Shown here piece by piece: positions 33,048 through 43,400 of a stretch of 64,000 nt of DNA. The stretch comes from Mesorhizobium sp. B2-4-15. Its GTDB lineage: Bacteria; Pseudomonadota; Alphaproteobacteria; Rhizobiales; Rhizobiaceae. The stretch is from contig NZ_VFUZ01000028.1 in NCBI RefSeq assembly GCF_006658505.1, positions 1 to 64,000 on the forward strand, given 5' to 3'. The notes below the pieces were generated by a model, which was not told where the DNA came from, made no database searches, and saw only the letters and a program-made list of their open reading frames with translations. The position numbers and the translations under genes are program-made. Within the stretch, counting starts at the first letter, position 1. The number at the start of each line of letters is the position of its first letter.

Positions 33048-33329
33048 CGTCACCTTCCAGGAGCCCGGCATCGGCCTCCGACGATTCGCATATAGGCATT
33101 GGAAGGCAGACACAAAGACAAGCCAAGAACCGGCCGCGTTCCGAGCCTCACTTTTTAGCGAGTTGCTTCTTCACCAGATCGATCTTCTGGTCGGCAGGAT
33201 GACAAACCATACGTTGCGTTTCCAGAAGAGTTCGCCGGCTTTCAGATATTCCGGTGTCATCGCTGGGGCGGCTACGGTGGATATTGCCACGATTGCGCCG
33301 TGGGCGTGGCTCGCCTATCCCTGAAAAAG

Positions 33330-34280
33330 ATGTCTCCGCTCACAGAAACCGTCCTCTTCGTCTTCAGCCTTGTCGCGCTCGGCTATCTCGCCGGGTTCAC
33401 AGGCTATCTCAGACCGTCAAGTGGCGAAGGCATATCCGATTTCGCGGTTTCGGTGGCGATGCCGATGCTTCTCTTCCAGACCATGGTGAAGGCGGATTTC
33501 CACGGCGTGGCGCCCTGGCCGCTGTGGGGTGCCTACTTCACGGCGGCGGCGATCACCTGGACCGCCGGCCATGTCGTCATCACGCGGATATTCGGACGGG
33601 ATGCCCGCGCCGGCGTCGTCGGAGGCGTCTCGTCCGCCTTTTCCAACATCGTGCTGCTCGGCGCTCCCTTCATCCTCGGCATATTCGGCCCGAACGGCTT
33701 CGAAGTGCTGTCGTTGCTGGTTTCCGTGCACCTGCCGATCATGATGATGGCGTCGATCGTGCTGTTCGAGATATTCGGCCGCGGCAGTGGCGAACATGTG
33801 CATCCGCTGCGGATACTGCACAGTTTCCTGAAACGGCTGTTCATCAACCCGCTGATCATCGGCATTCTCCTGGGGCTGGCATGGCGGCTCGGCGGCGTGC
33901 CGCTGCCAGCCCTCGTGATGCGGCTGGTCGAGGCCTTGGCAAACACCGCCGGGCCGGTGGCGCTGTTTGCCATGGGGCTCAGCCTGCGCCGCTTCGGCAT
34001 ATCGGGCAATGTGCGGCCGGCACTGGCGCTTTCGGCGCTGAAACTGTTCCTGATGCCGGCGCTGGTTCTGGGCTTCGTCTGGCTGCTCGGCCTGCCGCCC
34101 TTGACGGCCAAGGTGGCCGTCGTGGTGGCGGCACTGCCGTCCGGCATCAATTCCTACCTTATCGCCGTGCAGTTCAACACCGGCCAGGCGCTGGCATCGA
34201 ACCAGATGACAATCGCCACCGCTTTTGCCGCCGTTACCACGGCCTTCTGGCTGACGATTGTTTTGCGTGTCTTTGGGTAG
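33330..34280 (+). CDS. AEC family (auxin efflux carrier-like) permease
   Basis: A 316-residue inner-membrane protein of about 10 segments in two repeats. It has typical AEC features such as AMPMLLFQTM near the start and NPLIIGILLGL in the centre, ending with PSGINSYLIAVQF. Bacterial members often export malate, malonate or other organic anions. A GTG 10 codons upstream at 33300 is an alternative start. The preceding gap (33048-33329) holds no convincing gene. Confidence 0.88.
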   Translation: MSPLTETVLFVFSLVALGYLAGFTGYLRPSSGEGISDFAVSVAMPMLLFQTMVKADFHGVAPWPLWGAYFTAAAITWTAGHVVITRIFGRDARAGVVGGVSSAFSNIVLLGAPFILGIFGPNGFEVLSLLVSVHLPIMMMASIVLFEIFGRGSGEHVHPLRILHSFLKRLFINPLIIGILLGLAWRLGGVPLPALVMRLVEALANTAGPVALFAMGLSLRRFGISGNVRPALALSALKLFLMPALVLGFVWLLGLPPLTAKVAVVVAALPSGINSYLIAVQFNTGQALASNQMTIATAFAAVTTAFWLTIVLRVFG

Positions 34281-34483
34281 GTGTGTCGATGTGCCCTTGA
34301 GCGGAGCAGGATTGCTCTCGTTATGGGCTGGCCCAACCCCTATATGCCATCTTGCGATTGCTTGCGGGGCTTGCCCTAGGTAAAGAGCAGTGGCTCCGGC
34401 GTGCCGGCTCTTTCGGATCATGGCGCACGCTTCACGCAGAATTCACAGACCGGCCCCTCAGCGCGCCGAACGGAGGATAGACC

Positions 34484-35941
34484 ATGCTTCAGAAAACCAG
34501 CCATTTCATGCGGCAGGCCAATCTCATCAACGGCGAATGGGTGGCGGCCGACAGCGGCCAGACGATCGACGTCACCAACCCCGCCACCGGCCTCAAGATC
34601 GGCACGGTGCCGAAGTCGGGCAAGGCCGAGACCCGCCGCGCCATCGAAGCCGCCGACGAGGCTTTCAAGACCTGGCGCAAGACGACCGCGCTCGAGCGTT
34701 CCAAGCTGCTGCGCAAGCTGCATGACGCGATGATGGACAATCAGGACGTGCTGGCCGAGCTCTTGACCATCGAGCAGGGCAAGTCGCTGTTCGAATCGAA
34801 GGGCGAGATCGGTTCGGCCGCTGCCTACATCCTGTGGTTTGCCGAAGAAGGCCGCCGGGCCTATGGCGACATCGTGCCGTCGCCATGGGCGGACCGCCGC
34901 ATCCTGGTGACGAAGGAACCGGTCGGCGTCATCGCCGCCATCACGCCGTGGAATTTCCCGTCCTCGATGCTGGCCCGCAAGCTCGGTCCGGTCCTGGCCG
35001 CCGGCTGCACCGCCGTCGTCAAGCCAGCCTCGCAGACGCCGTATTCGGGTCTCGCCTGGGGCGCGCTCGTCGAGGAAGTCGGCTTTCCCAAGGGCGTCGT
35101 CAACATCCTGACCGGCTCCGCCGGCGAGATCGGCGATGAGATCTGCGCCAATCCGCTGGTCAAGAAGATCACCTTCACCGGATCGACAGAGGTCGGCAAG
35201 ATCCTCATCCAGAAGTCGTCGACCACTGTCAAGAAGGTGTCGATGGAGCTTGGCGGCAACGCGCCGTTCATCGTCTTCGACGATGCCGACATCGACCGTG
35301 CCGTCACGGGTGCCATTACTGCCAAGTACCGCAACTCCGGCCAGACCTGCGTCTGCACCAACCGCTTCCTAGTCCAGGCGGGTATTTACAACAAGTTCGT
35401 CGAGAAGCTGGCCACGGCCAGCAACGAATTGAAGGTCGGTTCCGGCCTCGAAGAGGGCGTGCAGCAGGGACCGCTGATCGACGAGAAGGCGGTCGAGAAG
35501 GTCGAGGAATTCATCGCCGACGCCACCGCCAAGGGCGGCAAGGTCGTTGCCGGCGGCAAGCGCCATGCGCTTGGCGGTTCGTTCTTCCAGCCGACGGTGA
35601 TCGCCGACGCCACGCCCAAGATGCGCTTCATGAAAGAAGAGATTTTTGGCCCGATCGCACCGGTGTTCAAATTCGAGACCGAGGAAGAGGCGGTCGCGCT
35701 CGCCAACGACACCGAGTTTGGCCTTGCCTGCTATTTCTACACCGGCGATCTCGGCCGCGCTTTCCGGGTCATGGAAGGCCTGAAATACGGCATGGTCGGC
35801 GTCAACGAAGGTCTCATCACCACGCCGGAGGCGCCGTTCGGCGGCGTCAAGGAATCGGGCCTCGGCAAGGAAGGCGGACACCAGGGTATCGAGGATTACC
35901 TCGATACCAAATATGTCTGCATCGGCGGCCTTGGACTCTGA
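34484..35941 (+). CDS. gabD: NAD(P)-dependent succinate-semialdehyde dehydrogenase
   Basis: A 485-residue aldehyde dehydrogenase. The catalytic Cys289 lies in SGQTCVC and the general base Glu in MELGGNAPFIV. The sequence TPWNFPSSMLARKLGPVLAAG is typical of GabD, which oxidises succinate semialdehyde to succinate in GABA catabolism; glutarate semialdehyde is a possible alternative substrate. The ATG at 34484 follows GGAGGA at 6 bases. No gabT is adjacent. A perfect 13-bp hairpin follows the stop. Confidence 0.93.
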   Translation: MLQKTSHFMRQANLINGEWVAADSGQTIDVTNPATGLKIGTVPKSGKAETRRAIEAADEAFKTWRKTTALERSKLLRKLHDAMMDNQDVLAELLTIEQGKSLFESKGEIGSAAAYILWFAEEGRRAYGDIVPSPWADRRILVTKEPVGVIAAITPWNFPSSMLARKLGPVLAAGCTAVVKPASQTPYSGLAWGALVEEVGFPKGVVNILTGSAGEIGDEICANPLVKKITFTGSTEVGKILIQKSSTTVKKVSMELGGNAPFIVFDDADIDRAVTGAITAKYRNSGQTCVCTNRFLVQAGIYNKFVEKLATASNELKVGSGLEEGVQQGPLIDEKAVEKVEEFIADATAKGGKVVAGGKRHALGGSFFQPTVIADATPKMRFMKEEIFGPIAPVFKFETEEEAVALANDTEFGLACYFYTGDLGRAFRVMEGLKYGMVGVNEGLITTPEAPFGGVKESGLGKEGGHQGIEDYLDTKYVCIGGLGL

Positions 35942-35953
35942 TAGACCACTTCC

Positions 35954-35984
35954 GGGATGGGAAGGCCAACAGCCTTCCCATCCC
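35954..35984 (+). terminator. Perfect 13-bp hairpin after gabD
   Basis: GGGATGGGAAGGC and GCCTTCCCATCCC pair without mismatch across a 5-base loop, 12 bp after the gabD stop. The U-tract is poor (TCATGG follows), but the stem strength suggests a transcript end or a stabilising structure. Confidence 0.65.
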
Positions 35985-36033
35985 TCATGGAAGACCAGCC
36001 GAACTCCTCTGGATCAACTGGTGTTTTGCGGGC

Positions 36034-37056
36034 ATGGCGATGAAGGACGGCGAGGTTTTCGGCACGACGCAGGCAGGCGAGCCGGTGCGCCGCTTCACGA
36101 TCAGGGGCGGCGGCCTCACCGCCAATATCATCGGATTTGGCGCCATCGTCCAGGATTTGCGCCTGACCGGACACGATGCACCGCTGGTGCTCGGCTACGG
36201 CAATCTGGAAGCCTATGAGACCGATGCCGCCTTCTTCGGCGCGGTGGTCGGCCGCTATGCCAATCGCCTCGGCGATGGCCGCTTCACAATTGGCGGCAAC
36301 CGCTACCAGACGGAACGCAACTTCCTCGGCAAGCATACGCTGCATGGTGGCTCGCAGGGCTATTCGCATCGGCCATGGGCGGTTGCGCTGCATGGCAGGG
36401 ACTTCGTAACGCTGACGCTGCATGATCCGGATGGTGCAATGGGTTTTCCCGGTGCGCTCGACGTCACCTGCACCTACCGGCTGAAGATTCCCGGCACGCT
36501 CAGCGTCGAACTGACGGCGACCTGCGAGGAGCCGACGCTGTGCAATCTCACCCAGCACTCCTATTTCAACCTGGATGATGGTGGTGCCAGCGACATTCTC
36601 GACCACCGAATGATGCTCAATGCCGGCGCCTATCTGCCTGTCGACGGCGACATGATCCCGACCGGCGTGGTCAAGCCGGTTGACGGCACGCCCTATGATT
36701 TCCGTCAGGCACGGCCGCTGCGCATGGAAACCGAGGGCGAGCAGCTTCCCTACGACCGGAATTTCTGCCTCGCCTCGACGCGCGGGCCGCTGAAGCAGGC
36801 GTCATGGACGCAAGGGGCGAGTTCAGGTGTCGAGATGGAGGTCTGGACCACGGAGCCCGGTATTCAGCTCTACACTGGTCAGTACGTGACGCCGCGCACC
36901 GGGCTGGAGGGGCGCGGCTACAAGCCTTTCTGCGGCTTCTGCCTGGAGCCGCAGATATGGCCTGATGCACCGAACCGACCGTATTTCCCGCAGGCGACGC
37001 TGTGGCCCGGGGCGATCTACCATCATGTGACGGAATACCGTTTCCGCCTGCCTTAA
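36034..37056 (+). CDS. galM: Aldose 1-epimerase (galactose mutarotase)
   Basis: A 340-residue protein of the galactose mutarotase fold. Key residues are in RYANRLGDGRF (early Arg/Asn), KHTLHGGSQGYSHR (catalytic His region), LTQHSYFNLDDGG (second His) and a late FCLEPQIWPDAPN (catalytic Glu). It interconverts alpha and beta anomers of sugars in the cytoplasm. It converges with the kdgK-like kinase gene, 23 bp away. The ATG at 36034 begins shortly after the gabD hairpin. Confidence 0.92.
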   Translation: MAMKDGEVFGTTQAGEPVRRFTIRGGGLTANIIGFGAIVQDLRLTGHDAPLVLGYGNLEAYETDAAFFGAVVGRYANRLGDGRFTIGGNRYQTERNFLGKHTLHGGSQGYSHRPWAVALHGRDFVTLTLHDPDGAMGFPGALDVTCTYRLKIPGTLSVELTATCEEPTLCNLTQHSYFNLDDGGASDILDHRMMLNAGAYLPVDGDMIPTGVVKPVDGTPYDFRQARPLRMETEGEQLPYDRNFCLASTRGPLKQASWTQGASSGVEMEVWTTEPGIQLYTGQYVTPRTGLEGRGYKPFCGFCLEPQIWPDAPNRPYFPQATLWPGAIYHHVTEYRFRLP

Positions 37057-37079
37057 GCCTCTGAGAATCAGGCCGGACC

Positions 37080-38000
37080 TCAGCCGGCGAACGCCGCCCG
37101 CAGCGTCTCGAACGGTGCCAGCGCGCCGCGGACCTGCACCACGGCGGCGGCGACGCGATGGGCCCGGCGAGCGGCTTCTTGCGGTTCATAGCCGGCAAGG
37201 CGAGCCGCGAGATAGCCGCCATTGAAAGAATCGCCGGCGCCGGTCGTGTCCGTGGGGGCTGCGACATGGATCGCGGGCACGTCCTGCAACATTGTGTTTT
37301 CGGCAACCAACGCCGGCTGCTCGCCATTCTTGACGACGACCTCGCCGACCTGTCGCCCGAGCCGTTCGGCGGTTGCCCGTGGCGTCGCATCATCAAACAG
37401 CATCTGCTCGTCGGGGAAGGTCGGCAGCGCGATGTCGGTGACATCAAGCGCTTCGACGATCGCCGCCTGCGCGTCCTGGCGGTTGCCCCAGAGGCGTGGC
37501 CGGTAATTTGGATCGAAGGCGATCAGCGAGCCAGCCGCCCGCGCCTTGGCTACGGCCGACAGCAGCGTTTTGCGCGCGGCCCCGTCCAGAATTGCCAGAG
37601 TGATTCCGCTGAAGTAGACAAGCGCCTGATTTTTCAGATTTTTCGACAGTGCCTCGGGGTCCGAGGCGAGCTCCCGGGCGGCGGCGTCGCCGCGCCAGTA
37701 GGTGAAGGAGCGCTCCGCGCCGGTCAGCGTGATCGCATAGAGGCCGGGGCGCGCGCCCGGTATCACCGGGCTGGTGCCGATGCCGATGCCGTTTTCGGCG
37801 AAGAAGCCGATCTGGCCCTGCGAGAAGGGATCGTCGCCGAAGGCCGAGACATAGGTTGCCGGCCGGTCTTCACTCAACGCATGCAGCGCCCATAGCGTGT
37901 TGAACGTGTCGCCGGCGAAGCCCATGCGCCAGTTGGGGCCGGTCTGCCCCGACAGTTCGAGCATGCATTCGCCGATCGAGGCGACGCCGTTTCCCGCCAT
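37080..38000 (-). CDS. kdgK: PfkB family sugar kinase, probably 2-dehydro-3-deoxygluconokinase
   Basis: A 306-residue ribokinase-family kinase. The C-terminal PfkB signature is DTTGAGDSFNGGYLAA with the catalytic Asp in GAGD. The N-terminal SIGECMLEL and GDTFNTLWAL match KdgK-type enzymes, which phosphorylate 2-keto-3-deoxygluconate ahead of aldolase cleavage. ATG 38000 has GGAGG about 7 bases upstream. The assignment to KDG rather than another sugar acid rests on overall similarity. Confidence 0.85.
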   Translation of the reverse strand: MAGNGVASIGECMLELSGQTGPNWRMGFAGDTFNTLWALHALSEDRPATYVSAFGDDPFSQGQIGFFAENGIGIGTSPVIPGARPGLYAITLTGAERSFTYWRGDAAARELASDPEALSKNLKNQALVYFSGITLAILDGAARKTLLSAVAKARAAGSLIAFDPNYRPRLWGNRQDAQAAIVEALDVTDIALPTFPDEQMLFDDATPRATAERLGRQVGEVVVKNGEQPALVAENTMLQDVPAIHVAAPTDTTGAGDSFNGGYLAARLAGYEPQEAARRAHRVAAAVVQVRGALAPFETLRAAFAG

Positions 38001-38152
38001 CTGCAATCCTCCAGTGATCTTGGGTGCTGTAGCTTTTTGCCGGCGACAGCGCCATGCTTGGCAAGCAGGCTTTTTTCCGCCACAGCGTTTTCCCACAGGC
38101 TGGCGGGATGCGATCCGTCCGGCAGAACGTTGTCCGCAGAAGAGGAACCGGT

Positions 38153-38602
38153 TTGGCATCGTTATGGCGTTATCTCCTGGCAGGTCTTGGTCTGGCTGCC
38201 CTGCTGGTCGGCGTTCTCGCGGTCGTCTATCTGACCGCACCGCAATCGGCGCAGCCCATCGCCCCGGACGTCTCGCGGACGAAGAACACCGACAACGGGC
38301 TGTTCGTGGCCAGCTTCGCGCCGGAGCGGGGTGTCGTGCGACAGGGCGAACTGCAATCCTGGCTGCTGACCTTGAAGACAAAGGCCGGTGCGCCGGTGGA
38401 GGGGGCCGCGATCACGATCTCCGGGGGAATGCCGCAGCACAATCACGGTCTTCCGACCAGCCCGCAGGCGACCGACTATCTCGGCGACGGGCGCTATCGC
38501 ATCGAGGGTGTGAAATTCACGATGAGCGGCTGGTGGCAGCTGCACTTCGCCATCTCGGCCACCGCCGGATCCGACACGGTGCTGTTCAACGTGGTGCTGT
38601 GA
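38153..38602 (+). CDS. YtkA/FixH-like exported protein, membrane-anchored
   Basis: A protein of about 149 residues with an N-terminal membrane anchor (LLAGLGLAALLVGVLAVVYL) and a periplasmic beta-sandwich domain. This carries MPQHNHG and a late SGWWQLHFAIS, as in YtkA/FixH-like domains linked to copper handling. The start is unclear: TTG 38153 has AGAGGA 6 bases upstream and is preferred, while ATGs at 38108 and 38054 would give longer forms without good ribosome-binding sites. It is 7 bp upstream of a di-haem peroxidase-like gene and surely co-transcribed with it. The His/Met-rich loop suggests metal binding, which is an inference. Confidence 0.75.
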   Translation: MASLWRYLLAGLGLAALLVGVLAVVYLTAPQSAQPIAPDVSRTKNTDNGLFVASFAPERGVVRQGELQSWLLTLKTKAGAPVEGAAITISGGMPQHNHGLPTSPQATDYLGDGRYRIEGVKFTMSGWWQLHFAISATAGSDTVLFNVVL

Positions 38603-38609
38603 GCGACCG

Positions 38610-39809
38610 ATGAAGCGCCTTCTCTGCTTCTTGGCGTTGACGTTGGCGGCCATCCTCGCCGGTTGCGGCAAACCGGATTTCTCCGACGCCGAGAAGAAGA
38701 CCATCGCCTCTCTGGCGTTGAACACGCTGCCGCTTCTGAAGCCCGACACCACCAACCGTTTTGCCGACGTGCCGGCCGCCGCAGCACTTGGCTCGACGCT
38801 GTTCTTCGATGTCGGGATGAGCCGCGACGGCGCGGTGTCCTGCTCGACCTGCCACAAGATCGACCGGCAGTTCCAGGACGACCTGCCGCAGGCGGTGGGC
38901 GTCGGCCGCACCAACCGCCGCACAATGCCGCTGGCCGGCGTGGCGCGCGACCCTTGGTTCTTCTGGGACGGCCGTCGCGACAGCCTGTGGGCGCAAGCGT
39001 TGACGCCGCTGGAAAATCCGTTGGAGCAGGCGGGAAACCGCGCCGCCTATGCGCACTACATCAAGGCGCGCTTCGGCGAACGTTTTGAGCGCATCTTCGG
39101 GCCGCTGCCCGATTTCTCCGGCATTCCGCTCAATGCCAGCCCGCTTGGAACTGATGCCGAGAAGGCTGCCTGGAACGCGATGAGCGACGCGCAGCGCGAC
39201 GCCGTCAATCGCGTCTATGCCAACATAGGCAAGGCGATCGCGGCCTTCGAACGCTCGATCGAACCGGCACAGACGCGCTTCGACCGCTTCGCGCTGGACC
39301 TCTTCACCGGCGCCGAGCCGAAAGACGGCGCGGCCTTTTCCAGGGAGGAGATCCTTGGGCTGAAACTATTCATCGGCAAGGCCAATTGCGTGACCTGTCA
39401 CAACGGCCCGCGCTTCACCGATAACGGCTTTCACAACACGGGCGTGCCGCCCGTTGCTGGCCTGCCGCCGGACCGCGGGCGCATCGACGCGGTGGCGCAG
39501 GCGGAGGCTGACCCGTTCAACTGCTTCGGCGCGTATCGGGATGGCGACGTCAGCGCCTGCGGCGAGTTGCGCTTCATGGTCAAGGACGCGCCGGAACTGA
39601 TTCGCGCCTACAAGACACCGTCGCTGCGCGGCGCGGCAACACGCCCGCCCTATATGCACGCCGGTCAGTTTTCGTCACTCGATGAGGTGGTTGCGCACTA
39701 CGCCAAGGCTGCACCGAGCGTCGAAGGCGTATCCGAAATCCATCCGCTGCAGCTTTCTGATCGCGAGCGCGCGGCGCTGGTGGCATTCCTGAAGACGCTT
39801 TCGGAATAG
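38610..39809 (+). CDS. Di-haem cytochrome c peroxidase/MauG family lipoprotein
   Basis: A 399-residue protein with a lipoprotein signal (LAAILAGC, lipidated Cys19) and two haem c attachment motifs, CSTCH (Cys78, Cys81, His82) and CVTCH (Cys260, Cys263, His264). The arrangement matches the bacterial cytochrome c peroxidase/MauG family, whose members reduce peroxide or oxidise protein residues in the periplasm. The partner gene upstream encodes a YtkA/FixH-like, probably metal-binding protein, which hints at a dedicated redox pair. Length is normal for the family. Confidence 0.9.
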   Translation: MKRLLCFLALTLAAILAGCGKPDFSDAEKKTIASLALNTLPLLKPDTTNRFADVPAAAALGSTLFFDVGMSRDGAVSCSTCHKIDRQFQDDLPQAVGVGRTNRRTMPLAGVARDPWFFWDGRRDSLWAQALTPLENPLEQAGNRAAYAHYIKARFGERFERIFGPLPDFSGIPLNASPLGTDAEKAAWNAMSDAQRDAVNRVYANIGKAIAAFERSIEPAQTRFDRFALDLFTGAEPKDGAAFSREEILGLKLFIGKANCVTCHNGPRFTDNGFHNTGVPPVAGLPPDRGRIDAVAQAEADPFNCFGAYRDGDVSACGELRFMVKDAPELIRAYKTPSLRGAATRPPYMHAGQFSSLDEVVAHYAKAAPSVEGVSEIHPLQLSDRERAALVAFLKTLSE

Positions 39810-39826
39810 GCTCTGTTTTCTTGTTT

Positions 39827-39875
39827 GACCATGATCTCGTCCGAAAACCGGCGTCCACTTTTCGGGATCATGGTC
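39827..39875. repeat. Palindromic element between the peroxidase and putR genes
   Basis: GACCATGATC (39827-39836) and GATCATGGTC (39866-39875) are exact inverted repeats, with CCGAAAA and TTTTCGG nested inside. This ATGATC-TCCGAAAA type recurs in Mesorhizobium intergenic regions by general knowledge. Its right end supplies two bases of the putR stop codon (TCA at 39874-39876). It probably terminates both converging transcripts. Confidence 0.65.
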
Positions 39876-40326
39876 ATCGGTCCTTCACGGTCTCCATTGC
39901 CACGAAGGTCGAGGTCTGGGCGACATGGGGCAGGGCCGAGATGCGTTCACCGAGCACGCGGCGATAGGCGGCAATGTCCCTGGTGCGGACCTTCAGCAGA
40001 TAGTCGAAGCTCGACGCCATCATGTGGCACTGCTCGATCTCCGGCACGCCCTGGACGGCGCGGTTGAAAGCGTCCAGCGCGGCGGAGCGGGTGTCCGACA
40101 ATTTCACCTGGACGAAGGCGACATGGCCTTCGCCCATGCGCTCCCGGTCGATGATCGCCTGGTAGCCCCTGATGTAGCCGTCCTTTTCCAGCCGCTTCAC
40201 CCGCGCCTGCACGGGTGTCTTGGAAAGACCGACCTTTGCCGCCAGTTCGGACATGGAAAGCCGGCCGTTGCTCGCCAGCGCCGACAGGATGTTCCTGTCG
40301 ATCCGGTCCAATTGGTCTTCTGTCAT
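39874..40326 (-). CDS. putR: Lrp/AsnC family regulator of proline utilisation
   Basis: A 150-residue regulator: the N-terminal helix-turn-helix (MSELAAKVGLSKTPVQARVKRLE) and C-terminal RAM ligand-binding domain are those of the Lrp/AsnC family. It is divergent from putA, as is putR in Agrobacterium, Rhodobacter and other alphaproteobacteria. There it activates putA in response to proline. Start at 40326 or 40335 (both ATG); neither has a clear ribosome-binding site. The 160-bp gap to putA should hold the shared operators. Confidence 0.9.
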   Translation of the reverse strand: MTEDQLDRIDRNILSALASNGRLSMSELAAKVGLSKTPVQARVKRLEKDGYIRGYQAIIDRERMGEGHVAFVQVKLSDTRSAALDAFNRAVQGVPEIEQCHMMASSFDYLLKVRTRDIAAYRRVLGERISALPHVAQTSTFVAMETVKDR

Positions 40327-40487
40327 GAAAAGCATAGTCCGTTTGATGAATTCATGGCACCATGATAGACCAAATGGGCTATAATGTCGATTTCTTCGGA
40401 CCGACGAAAATTCACGCCTGTGCTAGCTTGCGCCATTCGGTCCGGTGATCGCCGGGCCGCTCCCTTATGCTTGCTCATAGGACCGCC

Positions 40488-43400
40488 ATGCCGCTCGACG
40501 CTATCCGCCAGCAGATCCGCGCCAACTACCTGCCCGACGAAGACGAGGCGCTGAAGCGTCTGGCGGAGGCGACGGGGCTCTCGGCCGAGGACCGCCGGGC
40601 GATTTCGGCCCGCGCCGCCGACCTGGTGCGGGCGGTGCGCGGCTCGTCGGATCCACGGCTCATGGAGGTCTTCCTCTCCGCCTATGGCCTCTCCACCAAG
40701 GAAGGCGTGGCGCTGATGTGCCTGGCCGAGGCGCTGCTGCGCGTACCCGATGCCGAGACGATGGACGATCTCATCGCCGACAAGATTGCGCCGCACGATT
40801 GGTCGGCGCATTCCGGCGGTTCGAGCTCGATCTTCGTCAATGCTTCGACCTGGGCGCTGATGCTGACTGGCCGTGTCCTCGACGAGGGCGAGGGCGGCAT
40901 CGAAGGCACGTTGCGTTCGATGGTGCGGCGATTGGGCGAGCCGGTCATCCGCAAGGCGGTCGCCGCCGCCATGCGCGAGATGGGCGAGCAGTTCGTGCTC
41001 GGCCGCACCATCGCGGAAGCCGTCAAGCGCGGCAGGCCGATGATCCAGAAGGGCTATCTCTATTCCTTCGACATGCTGGGCGAGGCTGCCCGCACCGAAG
41101 CCGACGCCTTGCGCTACCACAAGGCCTATGCCGACGCCATTTCCTCGCTCGATTCCGGCTCCAACGGACCTGATATCCGGCAGAACCACGGCATCTCGGT
41201 CAAGCTTTCTGCGCTGCATCCACGCTATGAGGTGGCGCAGGAGGAAGAGATGCTGCCGGTCATGGCCGAGCGCCTGCTGTCGCTTGCACTGGCCGCGCGG
41301 CATTCGCGCATGGGCCTCAATATCGACGCCGAGGAGGCCGACCGTCTCGATCTGTCGCTCGACGTGATCGAGCGGGTGCTGGCCGAGCCGGAACTCGCCG
41401 GCTGGAACGGTTTCGGTGTCGTCGTTCAGGCCTATGGGCCGCGCGCCGCCTTTGCCATCGACTGGCTTTACGCGCTGGCGAAGAAATACGACCGCACCAT
41501 CATGGTGCGGCTGGTCAAGGGCGCCTACTGGGACACCGAGATCAAGCGGGCGCAGACGCTCGGGCTTTCCGGCTATCCCGTCTTCACCCGCAAAGCCAAC
41601 ACCGACGTCTCCTACATCGCCTGCGCGAAGAAACTGCTTGGCATGACCGACCGCATCTATCCGCAGTTCGCCACGCACAACGCCCACACCGTCGCCGCCA
41701 TCCTGTCCATGGCGGGAGATCGCGATTCCTTCGAGTTCCAGCGCCTGCATGGCATGGGCGAGGCGCTGCACGAGACGGTGCGCAAGGCCGAAGGCACGCG
41801 CTGCCGCATCTATGCGCCGGTCGGCGCGCATTCCGACCTGCTGGCCTATCTGGTTCGCCGGCTGCTGGAGAACGGCGCCAATTCCTCCTTCGTGCACCAG
41901 CTGACCGACGAGGACGTCGAGCCGGAGGACATTGCCCGCGATCCGCTCGAGACGATCGAGCACCAGGGGCCGGCCGCCAATCCGGCGATTGTCCGGCCTT
42001 CCCAGATATTCGGTGCCGGCCGCCGCAATTCGAAGGGATTCGACGTCACCGACACGGTGACGCTGGCGGCAATCGACAAGGCCAGGGCGGCCTTTGCCGG
42101 GCCGGACCGCTGGCACGCCAAGCCGATCACGCGCGCCGCCGGTTACGGCAAGCAGCGCCCGATCGTCAATCCGGCGAAGCCTGACGAGGTGGTCGGCACG
42201 GTTCATGAGGCCACCGCCAAGCAGGTCTCGACCGCCGTGCGCATTGCGGTGGAAGCGCAGCCGGCCTGGGCCAAGCGTCCCGTCGCTGAGCGTGCCGCCA
42301 TTCTCAGTCGCGCCGCCGATCTCTATGAGGCCAATGCGGTCGAATTCTTCGCGCTGGCCACCCGCGAGGCCGGCAAGTCGCTGGCGGACGGCGTGGCGGA
42401 GGTGCGCGAGGCGGTCGACTTCTTGCGCTATTACGCCGCCGAGGCGGCAAATGCCGAAGCGGGCACCGAGGCGCGGGGCGCCATCGTCTGCATTTCACCG
42501 TGGAATTTCCCGCTCGCCATCTTCACCGGCCAGATCGCGGCGGCACTCGTCACCGGCAATTCGGTGATCGCGAAGCCCGCCGAGCAGACGCCGCTGATCG
42601 CCTTCCGCGCCGTCGAATTGCTGCGCGAGGCCGGCGTGCCGGAAGACGTCATCCAGCTTCTGCCAGGCGACGGCCCGTCGGTCGGCGGGCCGCTGACCGC
42701 CGACCCGCGCATTGCCGGTGTCTGCTTCACCGGGTCGACCGAAGTCGCCAAGCTGATCGAAAAGCAGCTGGCCGAGACCGCGGCGCCGGACGCCATGCTG
42801 ATCGCCGAGACCGGCGGCCTCAATGCCATGATCGTCGATTCAACCGCGCTGCCCGAACAGGCGGTGCGCGATATCCTGGCCTCGGCCTTCCAGAGCGCGG
42901 GCCAGCGCTGTTCGGCGCTGCGCGTGCTCTATGTCCAGAAGGACGTCGAGAAGAAGATGCTGGAGATGCTGAAGGGCGCCATGGAAGCGCTCAATGTCGG
43001 TGATCCCTGGCTGATCTCGACCGACGTAGGTCCGGTCATCGATGACGAGGCGCAGGCCTCGATCCGCGACTATTGCATCAAGAAGGGCCTCGAGGGCCGG
43101 CTGATCGCCAAGCTCGAAGCTCCGAAGGACGGCCGCTTCGTCGCGCCGCATGTCTTCCGGGTCAAGGGCATCGAGGAGATGGAGCGCGAGGTGTTCGGGC
43201 CGGTGCTGCACGTCGCCACTTTCGACGCCGACGGGATCGACGACGTGATCGCCGCCATCAACCGCAAGGGCTATGGCCTGACCTTCGGCCTCCACACCCG
43301 CATCGAGGGCCGCGCGCAGCATTTCGTCGACGGCATCCATGCCGGCAACATCTATGTCAACCGCAACCAGATCGGCGCCGTGGTTGGATCACAGCCTTTT

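Noticed and set aside
33173-33290. Short minus-strand open frames in the gap before the AEC permease
   Set aside because: Two short overlapping frames could be the remains of a decayed gene, but neither has a family match or coding length.
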